A DNA stretch of 64,000 bases. It comes from Ricordea florida (taxonomy: Eukaryota > Cnidaria > Anthozoa > Corallimorpharia > Ricordeidae). The position numbers were made by a program, and so were the translations under genes. The DNA is taken from assembly GCA_949710005.1 (NCBI GenBank), contig OX453284.1, positions 3,966,501 through 4,030,500 of the forward strand. The letters are read 5' to 3'. Every line of letters starts with the position of its first letter. Position 1 is the stretch's first letter. The notes beneath the pieces are model-generated. The model worked only from the letters and a program-made list of their open reading frames with translations, was not told the DNA's origin and ran no database searches. This document shows positions 28,066 through 42,200 of this stretch, one piece after another.

Positions 28066-30166
28066 ATGTCGCTGGCAAGGTACATGTATATATGTTTTCG
28101 TTCTTTAAAATCACTTCAGCGACAAGCAATTACTGATGTTTCTCTACTTAACTGTTTAAGCTTACTTCCGGCTCCCTTACATGTGCCTCATCGCGACCGA
28201 GACGAAGACGATGAACTGGAGAAAGCCTACAAAGAGGTTGGTAGCTTATAAATCGGCCATGTTGGAAATATTAGTAGCCACTAAACAGTTTCCGTAGATT
28301 TGATCGATCACCAGGATAGATTTGTTTAAAATTCGTACCATTGTGTTTGTTTTCCAGCTGAAGGTTACTGCGTTTAAGAAAGAGCCTCCTCCATATGGCC
28401 ATCGACAGGGCTGGATCCCTCGAAAACTGGAGGTAAAGTTCCATTAGGTGAACAGCCAGAAATTTCGTAAGTTCTCGTTTGATGCCCAAACAGACGCGCA
28501 GACATTGTCAGCTCATTAAGTCTGCTTGGTGTCATCATTCATAACATCATCTCTTGTGGTCACTGGGTGTTGATCGCGACGTTTGGACTGCTTACTGCTA
28601 GTCTTCTTCAGGCGATGGGGTCGACTCAACACCCAGTGACTACATCGTGTGACAAAAGAAGAATTTATATTATTATCACATGCTCCACGATGAACAACAA
28701 CCCATTTCTTAACATCATCTCTTGTGTATTATTAGAGTCTGTCAGCGTCCGATCTTGAGTGTTCTTTAGTCGTCAGTGAAGACTCCAAACTAAATCATAC
28801 AATGTATGAAGTGTTTTCAGGGTTAAGCCTTTAGGCATTTAATTTCTCGTTGGGATTTGATAAGGTAGTAATGTAAACATGTAATGAGAAAATAAGAGAA
28901 TGGTCACCAACAATGAAGTTGCACATTTTCCATACTGGTGCTTTATGGAATGACTGGAGTCCACTAAGGAGAATTTGAGGGTTGTCCAATACACCCAACT
29001 AGAGTCAATTTAACTTAAGAGTAAGGCGATTGGATTACAGGAAGTTGAATAGTGAGATATTGCAGAATTACATTTGCTTCATAATGCGCCTATCAATATC
29101 AAGCCGGCAGGGGGGGGGGGGGGGAGAGTCAGGGCATGGGGTGGGGATTTGATTGTCTTTGTTGACCCTGGGGTAGGGCATTTGACTGACCTTGTTCTCC
29201 CGGGGGAGGGAATATTTGAATCTTTCTTTGCCAGCCTTGGGATATTTGACAGCGATGTGCAGCCGGGGTGGAGAAATTTGGTTGCATTTGACTGGAATGA
29301 TTTGCCAGTGGGCAGGGAATTTGACGGCAAATTTTTCAAAAGTGTCAAATCCCCACCCCATGCCCTGACTCCCCCCCGCCCGCTTAACATTGATAGGTGC
29401 ATAATGTAATTTACATCGCTCTTCAGTTTGTAGAATGGAAATGCTAGTGTTTGCAAACTCTGTTTCTTGAATGGTCTTCCAGTTGTCAATTCGACTTAGG
29501 TTGGGTATATTGCACATGAGGGTTATGGCATGATTCTTTTTTTTTTCCTTTTATCTTCTAGGATTTTGGAGATGGTGGAGCTTTTCCTGAAATCCATGTT
29601 GCACAGTATCCTGAAATGAATTTGCAGCATTACTGTTTTCTTAAAGACAAAAATAAATCCTAATTTTTATATTATGGTAGTGTACATATTTAATATCATA
29701 TTGATTAAGGGTTTCAGAACTAGTTGGTAGGGTAAGTTATATCTCTCAAAGGTTGAAATAAGGGTCATATTTCCAATGGTACTTTTAATGTAATAGACTT
29801 CTGTCATAACCCCATTTTTTGTCTTCTTATTTGTTGCCAACCTAGGACCAGTTTTTTTAAACTAAAACCATTATACTTATTACTTCAAAAGCACGTATAA
29901 AATGAACGTAATTCAGCTTCCTTAACAGAATTTTCCTAGGTATCCATTGGACATGGGTCGCAAGAGGAAGGTGAGGTTTCATTGATACATACATACATTT
30001 TTGGTTAGAAATTGTGTTTCTATAACTCGATAGAAAAACAGAACTATCACGAGCTGTTGACGTAATGATGACGCGAGCAAAGAGAATTTACATTTTGATA
30101 TTCAAAGTTAACAAGTTGCCTTTCTTTTTTTCGTCGCGGTGTTTTCTAAAAGAAATAGAAAACAAG

Positions 30167-30205
<39 letters not shown>

Positions 30206-30252
30206 AGTTTGGGAGAACTCGAAAAAGCTGTGGAAACACTCGCCTGTGGCTC

Positions 30253-30283
<31 letters not shown>

Positions 30284-33200
30284 CTTCCACACGTGTTTCT
30301 ATAACTTGATAGAAACACGGTACATGTTTTCTATTTCTTAAATTTCACATCCCCATGGGGCTTTTCAGTCAAATTTGTAACAAACAACAGTAAAGCGCAA
30401 TTGTAATTAATTCTATGTAAGTAACGCTCAAAATGCACTAAGAAATTGAAATCTTGTAGAAGCTAAAGAATTAGAATAATTAAACTGTTTCTTGCTGGTT
30501 GTTATCCATACTAGATAAATTCAGTTAGCTATCCATTAAGAGTCTTCCTCATCAAGATTTTAAATTGAGCTAATGATTGACTGAACTTGATATTTTGCTT
30601 CAGAGGGTTCCAGAGAGATACCATTCGATAGTAAAAGGTTGATGAAAAAGTTCAACTCCAAATTCACATTTTAGCACAATCTCCATGCTATTTTGGTATC
30701 GAGGACAAATAAAGCTATGTTTCTGTTGGTTACCATAACACATTAAGGCAAAACTTGGTACAATCAAAGGGTCACCCTTCCTGATTATATAGATGGGTTA
30801 AGAGAGGCAAAGCAAAGTGGATTCTTCTATATTTATGAAGGGATTTTTTAGGGAAAAAAATTAATATGCTATTTATACATGTAACGCGTAACAGTTCCAC
30901 TTACATTCAAATGTTAAAAACCCACTTTTTGCAAAGCTGCAACTCATCTACAGTAAAATAATCTCATTAACTAGTATAACACAGTACCGTATTTACCTGT
31001 GTATTATATGTGCCCGTGTATAAGACGCACCCTATATTTTCGACCATAATTTGGAAAAACGTTTTGCGCAAACAAAACCGGTAGTTGATCTTTGTGAAAT
31101 CATGTATTTGAAAGAAAAATGGCTTGTTGTCTTATTTGATCAAATCCATTAGAGCAGGCGTTTTGTGGTGTACGAATACTAGTGCTTGTAATAAAGGCTG
31201 TCATGTTAGAAATGCGGCAAATAGTGCCTGTCACAATTTATTCTATGTAATATCATCAAAGATCTTGGCTGATCATCGATTTGGTTTGAACAATGCTGTT
31301 GGGATTGCCTGGATCGCATAAGAAAAAGGCAGGCTTTACGGTTTTAAGTTGTCCATCTTCTCAGCACACAACCCACTGTCACTTGGTTCTTCTCATTCCT
31401 TAAACTTTTGATTGCTCAAGAGAGACATGTTGTTTTGTTGTTCTTTTTAGATGTTTTGTTTCAAGTCATTTAAATTCCTTCACAGACCAAAATGGAAAAT
31501 TTTTTAGTCACAGTAACTTGAATTGTAGTCATAAACAAACAGTTACATTTAAGCTTTTGTTTTGTTGTTTACAGTATGCTGATGAGAACGTTCCCAAGCA
31601 ATGGGTTCCATGTAAAATATGCATCGTAAATTTGAACCGTAATTTCTTGGTAAAAAAGCACATATTATACACGGGTAAATACAGTAACTAAAATGTGCAG
31701 ACAGAAATTGGAATATTAGCTTTATTTAAACACACTAAATTCTGACAAGCTTGCTGGCTATTGTGGCTGTAATGCTGATCGACAAAGAAGATGCAAAACT
31801 CAATCACTAGACAAAATTAATGTAAACCCCCACATGGATTGCTCACAAGGGAAAACTCCAGTCCAAAATATGAAAAAAACATAGAAGTATTATCAACAAA
31901 AGTCAGTTGGTATGCTTCTATGTAACTCATAAAAGCTGCAAAAGTTATCAAAGACTTTCCTCAGCTTTTTATTTAAAATAACCTCTCTCATAACTAGTTT
32001 AACTATAACTCATAACATTTTAGGATCTTTGCAATGCAGTATTTTAAGCCTATGTTGACTGTGCTACAAGTCTTTTTTAATATCTTATATTTTGCTTTGA
32101 AAGGTTTGCTTTTATATTGTGTGTGGAATTCAAATTATTACAAGTTGTTTCTACCTATTTTTGCTTAGACTGACCACTGTATTTTGTGATATCAACGGCT
32201 TTTCTTCACCTTCTTGGACATGACTTTTTGTTAACAGAGCAAAGCAATTAGTGAAGCATGTTTGAACCTTGATCACATTACTTGCCATTTTCACAGTACT
32301 CTCCATTCTTTTCCAGGTAACAACTTCAAATGCCCTTCCAGTGCAGCTAGACTCCCAAGGTAGAGTCAAATATGATGCTTTGGTAAAAGGGAATCGTAAA
32401 GATAAGGTATGTCCAGTATAGAACACCAGGTCTCTGTCCAACCCCAACACATTTAGACTGAAAGGCTCCATTTTGCTGTAGCTACTGCACATGTAGTTAT
32501 CATTGCCAAGCAGAAGTATATGAACTAATAAAATAACAACAAGTTTGGCACTGTTTTTGGTTTAATGCAAAGCTATGGGCACTCATATGTACAGTGTAAT
32601 ATTGTAAATTTGAAGAAATTTTTTTACAATATAATAAACATTACTCTAGTCAAGTTTCATGTTATCAACTTTTGTTTTGTGCTGTACGCAGCTAATATTT
32701 ACTGCTAGAATGATTAGACACATTAATAAAGGTTATGTATGTATGTATGTATGTATGTATGTATGTATCAAGTGGTTCTAGTTTATCCTTGTTTTAGAAT
32801 TTTTTTCTATATACATGTATAGTGATGTATGATCATGAAGATTAAGACATTGCTAAAGAAACATTGATCTAATAATAAAATGGAAAATAATCACTACAAG
32901 ATTACTTCTATTTTGTTTGAGTTCACTTTGTCAGAGCGCAGGGCTGACCCTTGAAAGGTCATGTTTCTCTACCATCTTACAGTGATACAAGTTGTATTTT
33001 TTCACTCATTTGATTTACTCATTTCTGTGTGTTCCAATTTTACCATTAATTCAACATACATTTCTTTGAAAACCAACCCTTTTATATTATAGAACATACA
33101 TGTGTTTGGTATAGAATAAATCCTTTACAACTGTTATGGCTGTTTTGTTTCACTTAGTGTTTGTTTCTTACTGTAGGTGGTACATTCAAGGTTCCAAGAT

Positions 33201-36200
33201 TTGGTTCCAGTTCATTTAAAAGATGATGCAGAATCTGAAATGTCAAAACCTGATGAAGAAGAAATTGAAGAGGTAGCAAGAACAATTTTGTTTGGAATGC
33301 ATTGGAAGCATACAATAAAGGAACATCAAAGTTTTTGCTAATACAAACCAGTTTTTAGCCTCACAATGTCTGCCAATTGATTGTTGATTGTGACATTTAA
33401 ACTGTAGGATGCTTTTCATCCTGGTACACTGTCATGCAGTAGCTTCATCGAGGGCCAGGAACCTGGAGAATTGATCAGCTGTTAAGTTGACTTTGCTTTC
33501 AGCATATCAACCAAGAAAACAAAACAGTAGTTTTTATTGCATGTAAAATTGAGTTATGTATGCCTGGTTTTAAAATCCCAATACCCTTCTGCTCCAAACT
33601 TTAATGAAATCTCTGGTGATGTACATATAGCTGGGTGGTCTACTGTTGTTTTTGCATTGCAGCGGTACCTATTAGAAGTAGAATGCTAAATCAAATTACT
33701 GTAATTTCTTGTCTAAGAAGATAACAAATTGCCACTCTAGTTGTTTAAACCTTAGCATCTCTGAACAGAACCCCACTTTATTAATGTGCCTCTACAAGAA
33801 CAGGGATTTGAATATACCCAGTTGTTAACTTAATCATAACTATAACAAAATTCTCAAATCTGATTGGCTATCAACTGCCCTGATTTCATCCTTAATAGGA
33901 CAGTTAAATAGGACAGTACGCATCATGCCTGAGTAATTGGACAGTACGAGCCATCACGCGCGCGCTTTAATGGTTTTTTTTTCACTTCTGGCATAAAAAA
34001 TCTTGGAATTTCATGTGTTTTGATTAAAAAAAAGAAGTTTATACATCACAAATTTTGTTACAAGATAATAAGGTAATAAGACTTTGTGTCATCCAATTCG
34101 GAGTGTAATCATACTCGTGATTAAACAAGTCCGATTTTGTTAATCACTCGTATGATTACAGACCGAATTGGACTCCACTCAGTCCTATTACCATTACTTA
34201 GCGATTCATAATCTGTTATGCATTTGATGTTGACTAGGTGACTAGGAGGACAAGAGAAGCTTTGGAGAAAGAAGTCAACTCAAAAATAGCTGCTGCTCAG
34301 CCAACCCAGGTTGCACAGAAACCCCAGGCAGCACAGTACATTAGGTACACGCCATCGCAGCAAGGAATAGCTTTTAATTCTGGTGCTAAGCAGAGGGTTA
34401 TACGTATGGTGGAAATGCAAAAAGATCCCATGGAACCACCAAGATTCAAGTAAGTTAAAGCTACACTGGGAAAAATTTACAGATTCATTTCAGCTCAATT
34501 CCACAGTGCTGCTGATGCTTTTGTTTTCTTAGATTTACGACACAAATAGCAGAACATCGCCTCCTTTTCATAGCTCAACCATGTGTGATCTTGCAACCAG
34601 TTTATCTGGAAAGATTGTGATTTTGTCAGTTTTCTTTCACTTTTAGCCATTCAGGCTTCTATATCATTTTCTGCTGATTCAGTATGGCTTCAAACATTCA
34701 ATAAAATTCCCTCCCCAAACTGTATGTCTTCTGGTCTGCTATCTTTTGAGTTTTTTTTTTTTTTTGCTTCTTTTTCCCCAAAAGTTTCAAGGGGACATAT
34801 TGTGACGAGCGCCTGACTCTCGTGGGCAAATAAATAATTAAGTAAATCTGATCGTGCCATAATGTAATGCCAACATTACCAGATTCAGCAGAAACAACTT
34901 CCATTGAATCTGGTATTGTTTTTGTTACTCACTTATGGGTTGAAGATGATGCCAATTGTTCACTAGCATCTTTGTTTTTTGGACAATTTAATTTTTTTCC
35001 ATCGTTGTGATCATTAATTTGGTGTTAAACGTTTTGCTCCAATAGGACAAACAAAAAGATCCCCAGGGGTCCGCCGTCACCTCCTGCGCCTGTGATGCAC
35101 TCACCAAGTAGAAAGGTGAAACTAACATAATACAGTATTTAACTGTTGACTAATTGAGAGGGCCAAACAGAAATATGTATTTAGATTGAGGTCCTGACCA
35201 AGAGCCAAATATTTTCATGTCCAACCACACCTACCACTGTGGCATTCAGTGTTTATTGTATGTCTGCTGTGCTTGTTATAACTTTTCTCACATTTTACAG
35301 CATGTGCATCGCGTGGTTCCATAGACAGGGCTCTGTGGCTCTTTATTGCCTCACTGATTCCATGGCATATGTCCCTCATAGAGGGCTTTGTTTCATTATG
35401 TTTTTCAAAAGAAATACTTGCAGGGCTATACAGGCCATTGTATATATTTTTTTTGCTTTCCAGTGGATAGGTCTTGTTTTGGTAAAGATGTTATGTGTCA
35501 TCTAGTAGCCACTTTTAAACTCAAACTGTTGCAGCTTATATGGACAAGGGTTTAACTGACAACCAAAAGTCTGTAGCTGTAGTTCCTTAGTATAGCTACA
35601 AAATATCTTTTATATCCAGGTGACAGTGAAAGAACAACAGGAGTGGAAAATTCCTCCATGTATCTCTAACTGGAAGAATGCGAAGGTAATGTAACAGTTA
35701 TCTCTTCTAATTTTTGTGTGACTTGAGGCATGTGAGCAGCCAGGATCGGGGATGTAGTCCCCTCAAAAAGTACATTTAATAGTAACCCCATGAAACTGCT
35801 ATTTGTATTGTACATGTTCATGTTCAGTCATTCTTTATTTAAGGTGATGAAGACTTTTGGCCATCGTTTGTGCATTCCGGTTGAAACCTTCCATGAAATT
35901 CAATATGGTGTTACATGGCTGACCAAATGTGTTAACTGAGTGGTCCAAATTTTGCTGTATGGACCACAGAGAGAGACTGCTCACTGACTGATTTCGTAAA
36001 GAAAGCTCAGAAACAAACTGTCTCTTGCTTAAGACACTTTTTATTTTTATTTGAATTATGTATTTTGAAGAGAAGTACTTCAAAAGTGACCCAAAATGTT
36101 GTTACAGAACTCCATTTCCATCTTAATTTTTGGTGTGATCGATTAGCAACTTATGCAAGTTTGCAGAGAAGCTGTAATTGTTTTGAACTTGTGCACATTC

Positions 36201-39200
36201 AGCTTCAAAGATAACTACATGGTAACTTGATGTACCTGTATGGCCATTATTCTTGTACACAGTTTCTGGTAAAGCTTGTCAAAAACCTGTGTACCATTAC
36301 TGTGTTAACATGATCTCAGTATTAGATAACCTCAGGGGTGTGGCCCTTAGATTTAAATTTATACATGCATGTTGTCTCTTGGGACTGGTCCAGAGTTGTG
36401 ACTGGTGGGTTGCAAACAATGGTACAATGCAGTGTACAAAGTAGTAATAATAAACTTTTTCTTTGACCAGCCCGATCAGCCTGTACTTAGGGCATATTGG
36501 TCTCATTTTGGGCCATGAACCTGATCCATAAACTTAGAAAATAGATCTTGGACATTGCTTTCCCAATGTGAACCTCATGCTAATTCAGTAGCACCTTGGT
36601 TTATGCAACCATCTGAACTGCTGTATCATATGGCCCCAGAGTTCTACTCAGTGTAATAAAAGGTTAAAAGGATTGTTACCAAGAGCCCCTGGCTTAGCAG
36701 AAGATTACTACAGGGCTATATAAGCTTGGTATAATAATTATGCGTTATGTAGTATCTGAGTTTTTCTCATGCCCAATGTATTTTCCAGGGTTACACCATT
36801 CCACTAGATAAACGGTTAGCAGCAGATGGCAGAGGACTGCAAGACCCTCATATCAATGACAAATTTGCAAAGCTGGCTGAAGCTTTGTACATAGCAGACA
36901 GAAAGGTGTGTTGCTGATTTGTTGGGGAAGCAAGGGTGGTGCAGTGGTAACAGTACTCACTTCCCACCTCTGTGACCAGGGTGTGTTCAGGGTGTTCATT
37001 AGGCATTGGAGATCAGAGAATTCTCCGGCTACTACGAAGAATTCTCTGCTCAAATTCAGATTGCCTGAGCTAGTTTTAATTCAGACGTGGAGTGCTTTCA
37101 GAATATTCTCCTGTTACTTTGCACAATTCTCCTGCTACTACAATTCTTATTGAAAACCCTGTGTGTTTCCTGTGGTCTCATGTGGGTTGAGTTTGTTGAA
37201 AGGCCCCAATATCAATAATCATTTTCTCCTAACTGTTCTCATATATTTGTTATGATACTAGTAAGGAGAATTTGTTTAAATATAAATACAACCCTTTTTG
37301 GTGATCATTTTCGTTATTCTCATAACCTGAATGGTTGATGAACAGTGAATATTGAAATGAGAAACTGGATGTTGGTCACTACTTGGTCTAACATTATTTT
37401 GTTTTCATTTTAATAAGGCACGAGAAGCTGTTGAAATGAGAGCACAACTGGAAAAGAAGTTGGCACAGAAGGAGAAAGAGAAGAAGGAAAAGAAGTTGGT
37501 AGAAATGGCACAAAAGGCTCGCGAGGAACGGGCCGGTATTAAACTTGCTGCAGGTAGGGCTTCACTTCTGGCCGGTATTAACTTGCTGCAGGTAGGGCTT
37601 CACTTCTGGCCGGTATTAACTTGCTGCAGGTAGGGCTTCACTTCTGGACTAAACGACCAGTTTAAACTTTGAGCCTGTGCAATAAATTACTTTAGTAAAC
37701 GGATCTCAGCATTTCTCCAGCTAGCATTAAAACTGCTTTATTGAGTTTTTTTTATTGTTGGATTAATAGACCGTACAGACGAGGAAAGGGAAAGAGATGA
37801 TCTCAGACGTGAACGCCACAAAGGGAGAGAAAAAGACAGAAGGATTTCAAAAGCTGCCCCAGATAAGAGGTTACTGCAACAACAACAACAGCAACAGCAC
37901 CTTAAATACATACATACATAAATAGAGAAAAGATCATATTTGTTTTTACTTAATATAGCCAGGAGCTGAAATGATCCGAAGATTTTTTAGCCAGTTGTCC
38001 ATATTTTTAAGGTTGTAAAGAATTGAGAAGCAGTTTTAAAAGTTCAATGTAATAAGAGAGAAAGGGTATTATATTTGCTTAAGATATGTTAAACTATGTT
38101 GTTATGACAGAAGATAAGGTTTCAGTTGTTTTGAGAATCGGTATATGTTTAGTTCTTTAAGATTTGAGAGACTTTTGTCCCAGACGACACGTGCAAAATA
38201 TCCGATTGTTTGTTTTCCCAAAGCAAGTTCGTACTTTTTTACGTAAAAGTTTTGTCTCGATGCGTATCTGGTATTGTATTTGTGAACATTACTGGCGTAT
38301 TTGGCAAGAGGCCTTTATGCCAAACGTACGTGAATTTTAGAATCTGAAATCGATAAACGTTATGTACCGTAAGAACGTCTAATAAATTTAGCAGGGGATT
38401 GTGCAATGAAAATAAGCCTAGCAGAATGATTTTGTTTAGTTTGTATCTTCTCAATATGTGTTTTTTGTATGCAGTTCCCCATGCTATTATTGCATAGGAA
38501 ATATATGTGTATATTATCACGGATAATTTATTATTTTTTTATTGCTCCATAACTTTAAGAGAATGTTTTCCCTTGTGAAGGCATTTGATCATTCATTTTT
38601 CTTCGACAAATTTAATTTTTCTTGTTCTCTTCACCTACATGTAAGTGAACTGTGTAACTTTTCCCGTGACAGATCCAGACTTCAGCGTGACAAAGAGCGT
38701 GACATAAGTGAACAGATTGCACTGGGCCTCGCGTCTGCGCCAGCCTCTCAGGAGACAATGTTTGATCAGCGGTTATTTAATCAAAGCAAGGTATAATAAT
38801 ATTATCTGCTATTTTATGTATTGTACTGTGGGGATAGTTTCTAAAGAAACTAGTGCGGCGTCGGTGGGGAATTGAAACACAAGAAATTGGCTAAATCAAA
38901 CGAATTGATTAAGTTATACCTCCATAAGGTAAAAGGAAGGTGCTGACGTTTCGAGCGTTAGCCCTTTGTCGGAACGAATTGTATTGTTTGGACGCGTCAC
39001 TGATATACCATAAAACCTTTGTTGAGCTTTTTGCCTTCGCCTGAGGAGGTCGATCCATTTCTCCCTACCTCCGTCTAGAATTAGACTCTGTTGCTAAGTG
39101 TTAACATGGTTCGCACGGGCCTTGAATAGTCCTTGAAAAAGCATCAACCCCTTGAAAAGTCCTTGAAAATTGAAAAATTTGCTCAAGTCCTTGAATTTTC

Positions 39201-42200
39201 TCCAGAAGTCCTTGAATCTTATCGAAAGGTCCTTGAATAAATAAAACTTTATTGACGCAACCTTGTCTTGCGCACATAAAACTTTGAAAGCTCAGCAAGA
39301 CGCAATTTTGTGCGTGAAGCATCGCGTGAAACTGTTTTAAGTCTGGTGTAGTTCATTGCTGTTATTTGAAGTACCTTAGGAACCGTGCCTTCCAGGGATA
39401 AGGCATTGCAATAACCTGTACCCCCCTACAATAATAATCGGTCTTGTAAGTTTTTCGGTGTCATGGAGTCAGATTGAGTGGAAAATAAGTCCTTGAAAAA
39501 ATGTGATTTGTCCTTGAAAAGTCCTTGAAAAGAAAGGTCTCAGGTCTGTATGAACCATGTGTTAATTTTCACTTGCTAGGGTCTGGACTCGGGTTATGGT
39601 GGTGATGATGACGTGTACAATGTCTACGAGAAGCCCTGGAGAGGTGGTGGCAGTACAGCTAATGCCATCTACCGACCCTCTAAGAATGTCGATGGAGACG
39701 TGTATGGAGACGATTTGGAAAAATTGGTGCAAACGGACAGGTAAATGGCTGCGGACATTGCTTAATAAATATGGCGCAGGAGGTTTATATTAAAGTTGCA
39801 CGTTGAAACTGAACTGCTTATTGTGGAAACAAATACAAAGCAGAGTTCGACTCCAGGCTACAACAACAACTTTATTTGCACCTTTAATTAAATTAAATAT
39901 ACAATATAGACAAGATTAAAAAAGAGAGTGCATGGCTGCCCAAAATAACCACCATTGGCTAATAAGATTGGGCAGCCATACCTGCATTACTGGCCACCGG
40001 GCTAGTGATTCCTAAATTTTGCTAGCCCGAAACACAACTTGATAGCCCGGATAATTTGTCAAGAATCGCTCCATCATTACAATCGCTTCAAGTTTGAGGC
40101 GATCGTGCGAGGCGATGTGCAAGGCATCGCAACATTGGTACGCTTCTCATTTCTCTCGACACGCGTCTCGTTTCTCGCTAGAGCACGTCAAAAAAAGCTG
40201 TAAATACGATGGTGAGAATGTAAAGATTGACGTGCATCAAAGGTATATCCGAGTGTGACCTGCTTACGAAGCGGGCCGCCGAGAGTATGGTTGGTTGGAT
40301 TCCATCTCTCAAAATCGTCAACTTGAAGTCAGATGAAAGCTTTTACTGCATGGTTTGATAGTTTTCTTACGGCTTTGTTCCGTAACTTATCATTTCGTTT
40401 GATAAACCAATCTTGTGTGTGCTCATTGTGAAAGTTTGTTTATATGAAGTACCGTCGAATAAGGGATAAATGGAAGACCTTACCTCCAAATACTGCTTGA
40501 GTTAAATGCTCTGTGTGATCCCTCTCATAACCTACGTGTTGGTGAAGGCATTTAGAGGAACAGTATAAGTTTTGTTTAAAATGAAGATGGTATATTTGGA
40601 CGTGTAGAATTTGTGAAAGAAAGTATTTTTCAGTGGTGTCACGGGAAAACTTGGTAAAAGAAAATCCGAGTTCTCCTAACAGGAGTCGAACCTACCACCT
40701 TGCGATTACTAGTTCGGACGCTCTACCACTGAGCTATAGCAGACTCGTGGGAACAGGGTCGAACCGACGACCTTCCGATTACTAGTTCGGACGCTCTACC
40801 ACTGAGCTATAGGAGACTCGTGGGAACAGGGTCGAACCGACGACCTTCCGATTGCTAGTTTGGACGCTCTACCGCTGAGCTATAGGAGACTCGTGGGAAC
40901 AGGGTCGAACCGACGACCTTCCGATTACTAGTTCGGACGCTCTACCACTGAGCTGTAGCAGACTCGTGGGAGCATGGCCAATGAACCAGGTCTATGAGAC
41001 AAACCTCCTGCATACTGCTAAGATTTAAATGTCAAAGTGAGAGGATTGTGAAAGAAAGATGGTGTATTTTGAGCTTGAAGAAGTTGTGAAAGATGCATTG
41101 TGAAGATGTTTCCCCTTTTTTGCATTTGAAATAAGATTTGCTAACAACTTTTCATTTATTCTTAGATTCCAACCCGATAAAGGATTCGCGGGCACTGATC
41201 GGGGTCAGCGGAGAGATGGTCCTGTCCAGTTTGAGAAAGAGGAAGAGGATCCGTTCGGATTGGATAAGTTTCTTACAGAGGCCAAGAAGGGGAAGAGGCC
41301 ATTAGATGAACCTTCAAGATCAAGGTATGCAACTTTAACACACTGTATCGTTTTACTGAATTCTCCAGTTAGGACCAGAAACGTGTAGCTGTCTTGGGAT
41401 GCCTTTGACCACAGCTTGTTCACATTCAATCTTCCAAATACCATATTTGGAAAATCAAGAGAAACAGATTTGGACCAATAAAATTGGCAGTCATTAGCAG
41501 TTTCCAAATGTGCTACTTGGGAAATATTGAATGTGGACAAGCTGTGAACGCGTGTTACGCGTTTCAAGTGTCACGGTTTCTGTTTGGACTCGGCGTTGCA
41601 ACTGTTCTTGGGAAAATTAAGATGTACACTTTTCACAGACACCAACCATGACATTCCAAAGACATGCCAGCGAGTCTAGTTAAAAAATTGGATACTGCTT
41701 CGAGCCCTACCGGTATTATATCGGTTAGCGAGTCGAACTCCCGGGCAGGAGGTCCGTGGTTCGAGCCATGGTGATGGCCCTATGTTAGTTCCTTAGACAG
41801 CAAACTTAGCCCTATGCTCTCTCTCACCACCCGGGCGTATGAATACTGGGGCGATAAAATTCTGATGGTAATCCTCGGATGGACTGGGGAGGAGTAACAA
41901 TACTCCAAGGTGCTTCATGCTACGGAAACCGCAATAAGGTCCGGTCCTCTGGGCCCCATAGCTCGAGCCCTTCTGTACTCACTTACAACCCTTTCCAATA
42001 TTCTGATCACTGTTCATTAGATCAGCTTAAATATCAACATGTGTCCGCTTTATTATCCTGTATCCTGTGGACACCGTTATTTAGTCTTGAGACTATTTTA
42101 TTAAGCCTTGGTCTTAACTTAATGGTTGTAGTATCGCGCTCATCAGGATGTATTTCCTTTTCGTTGTTAGGGACCACGATAGTCGTAGCGCCAAAAGAAA

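Noticed and set aside
29068..29517. Overlapping ORFs of 111-149 aa on both strands
   Set aside because: They are generated by the inverted ends and G/C-rich composition of a MITE in SNW1 intron 3; no splice or domain support.
39719..39740. Suspected one-base frameshift at the end of SNW1 exon 15
   Set aside because: Recounting the A-run (five A) and checking all three frames shows the exon ends in phase 2 (GAC AG) and joins exon 16 correctly.
40672..40962. Cluster of functional tRNA genes
   Set aside because: The units abut with no room for leaders or terminators, most T arms do not pair, the anticodon loop has eight bases, and the array sits inside a SINE.
41205..41567. 120-aa minus-strand ORF
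   Set aside because: Mostly antisense to SNW1 exon 16 and its following intron; no independent features.
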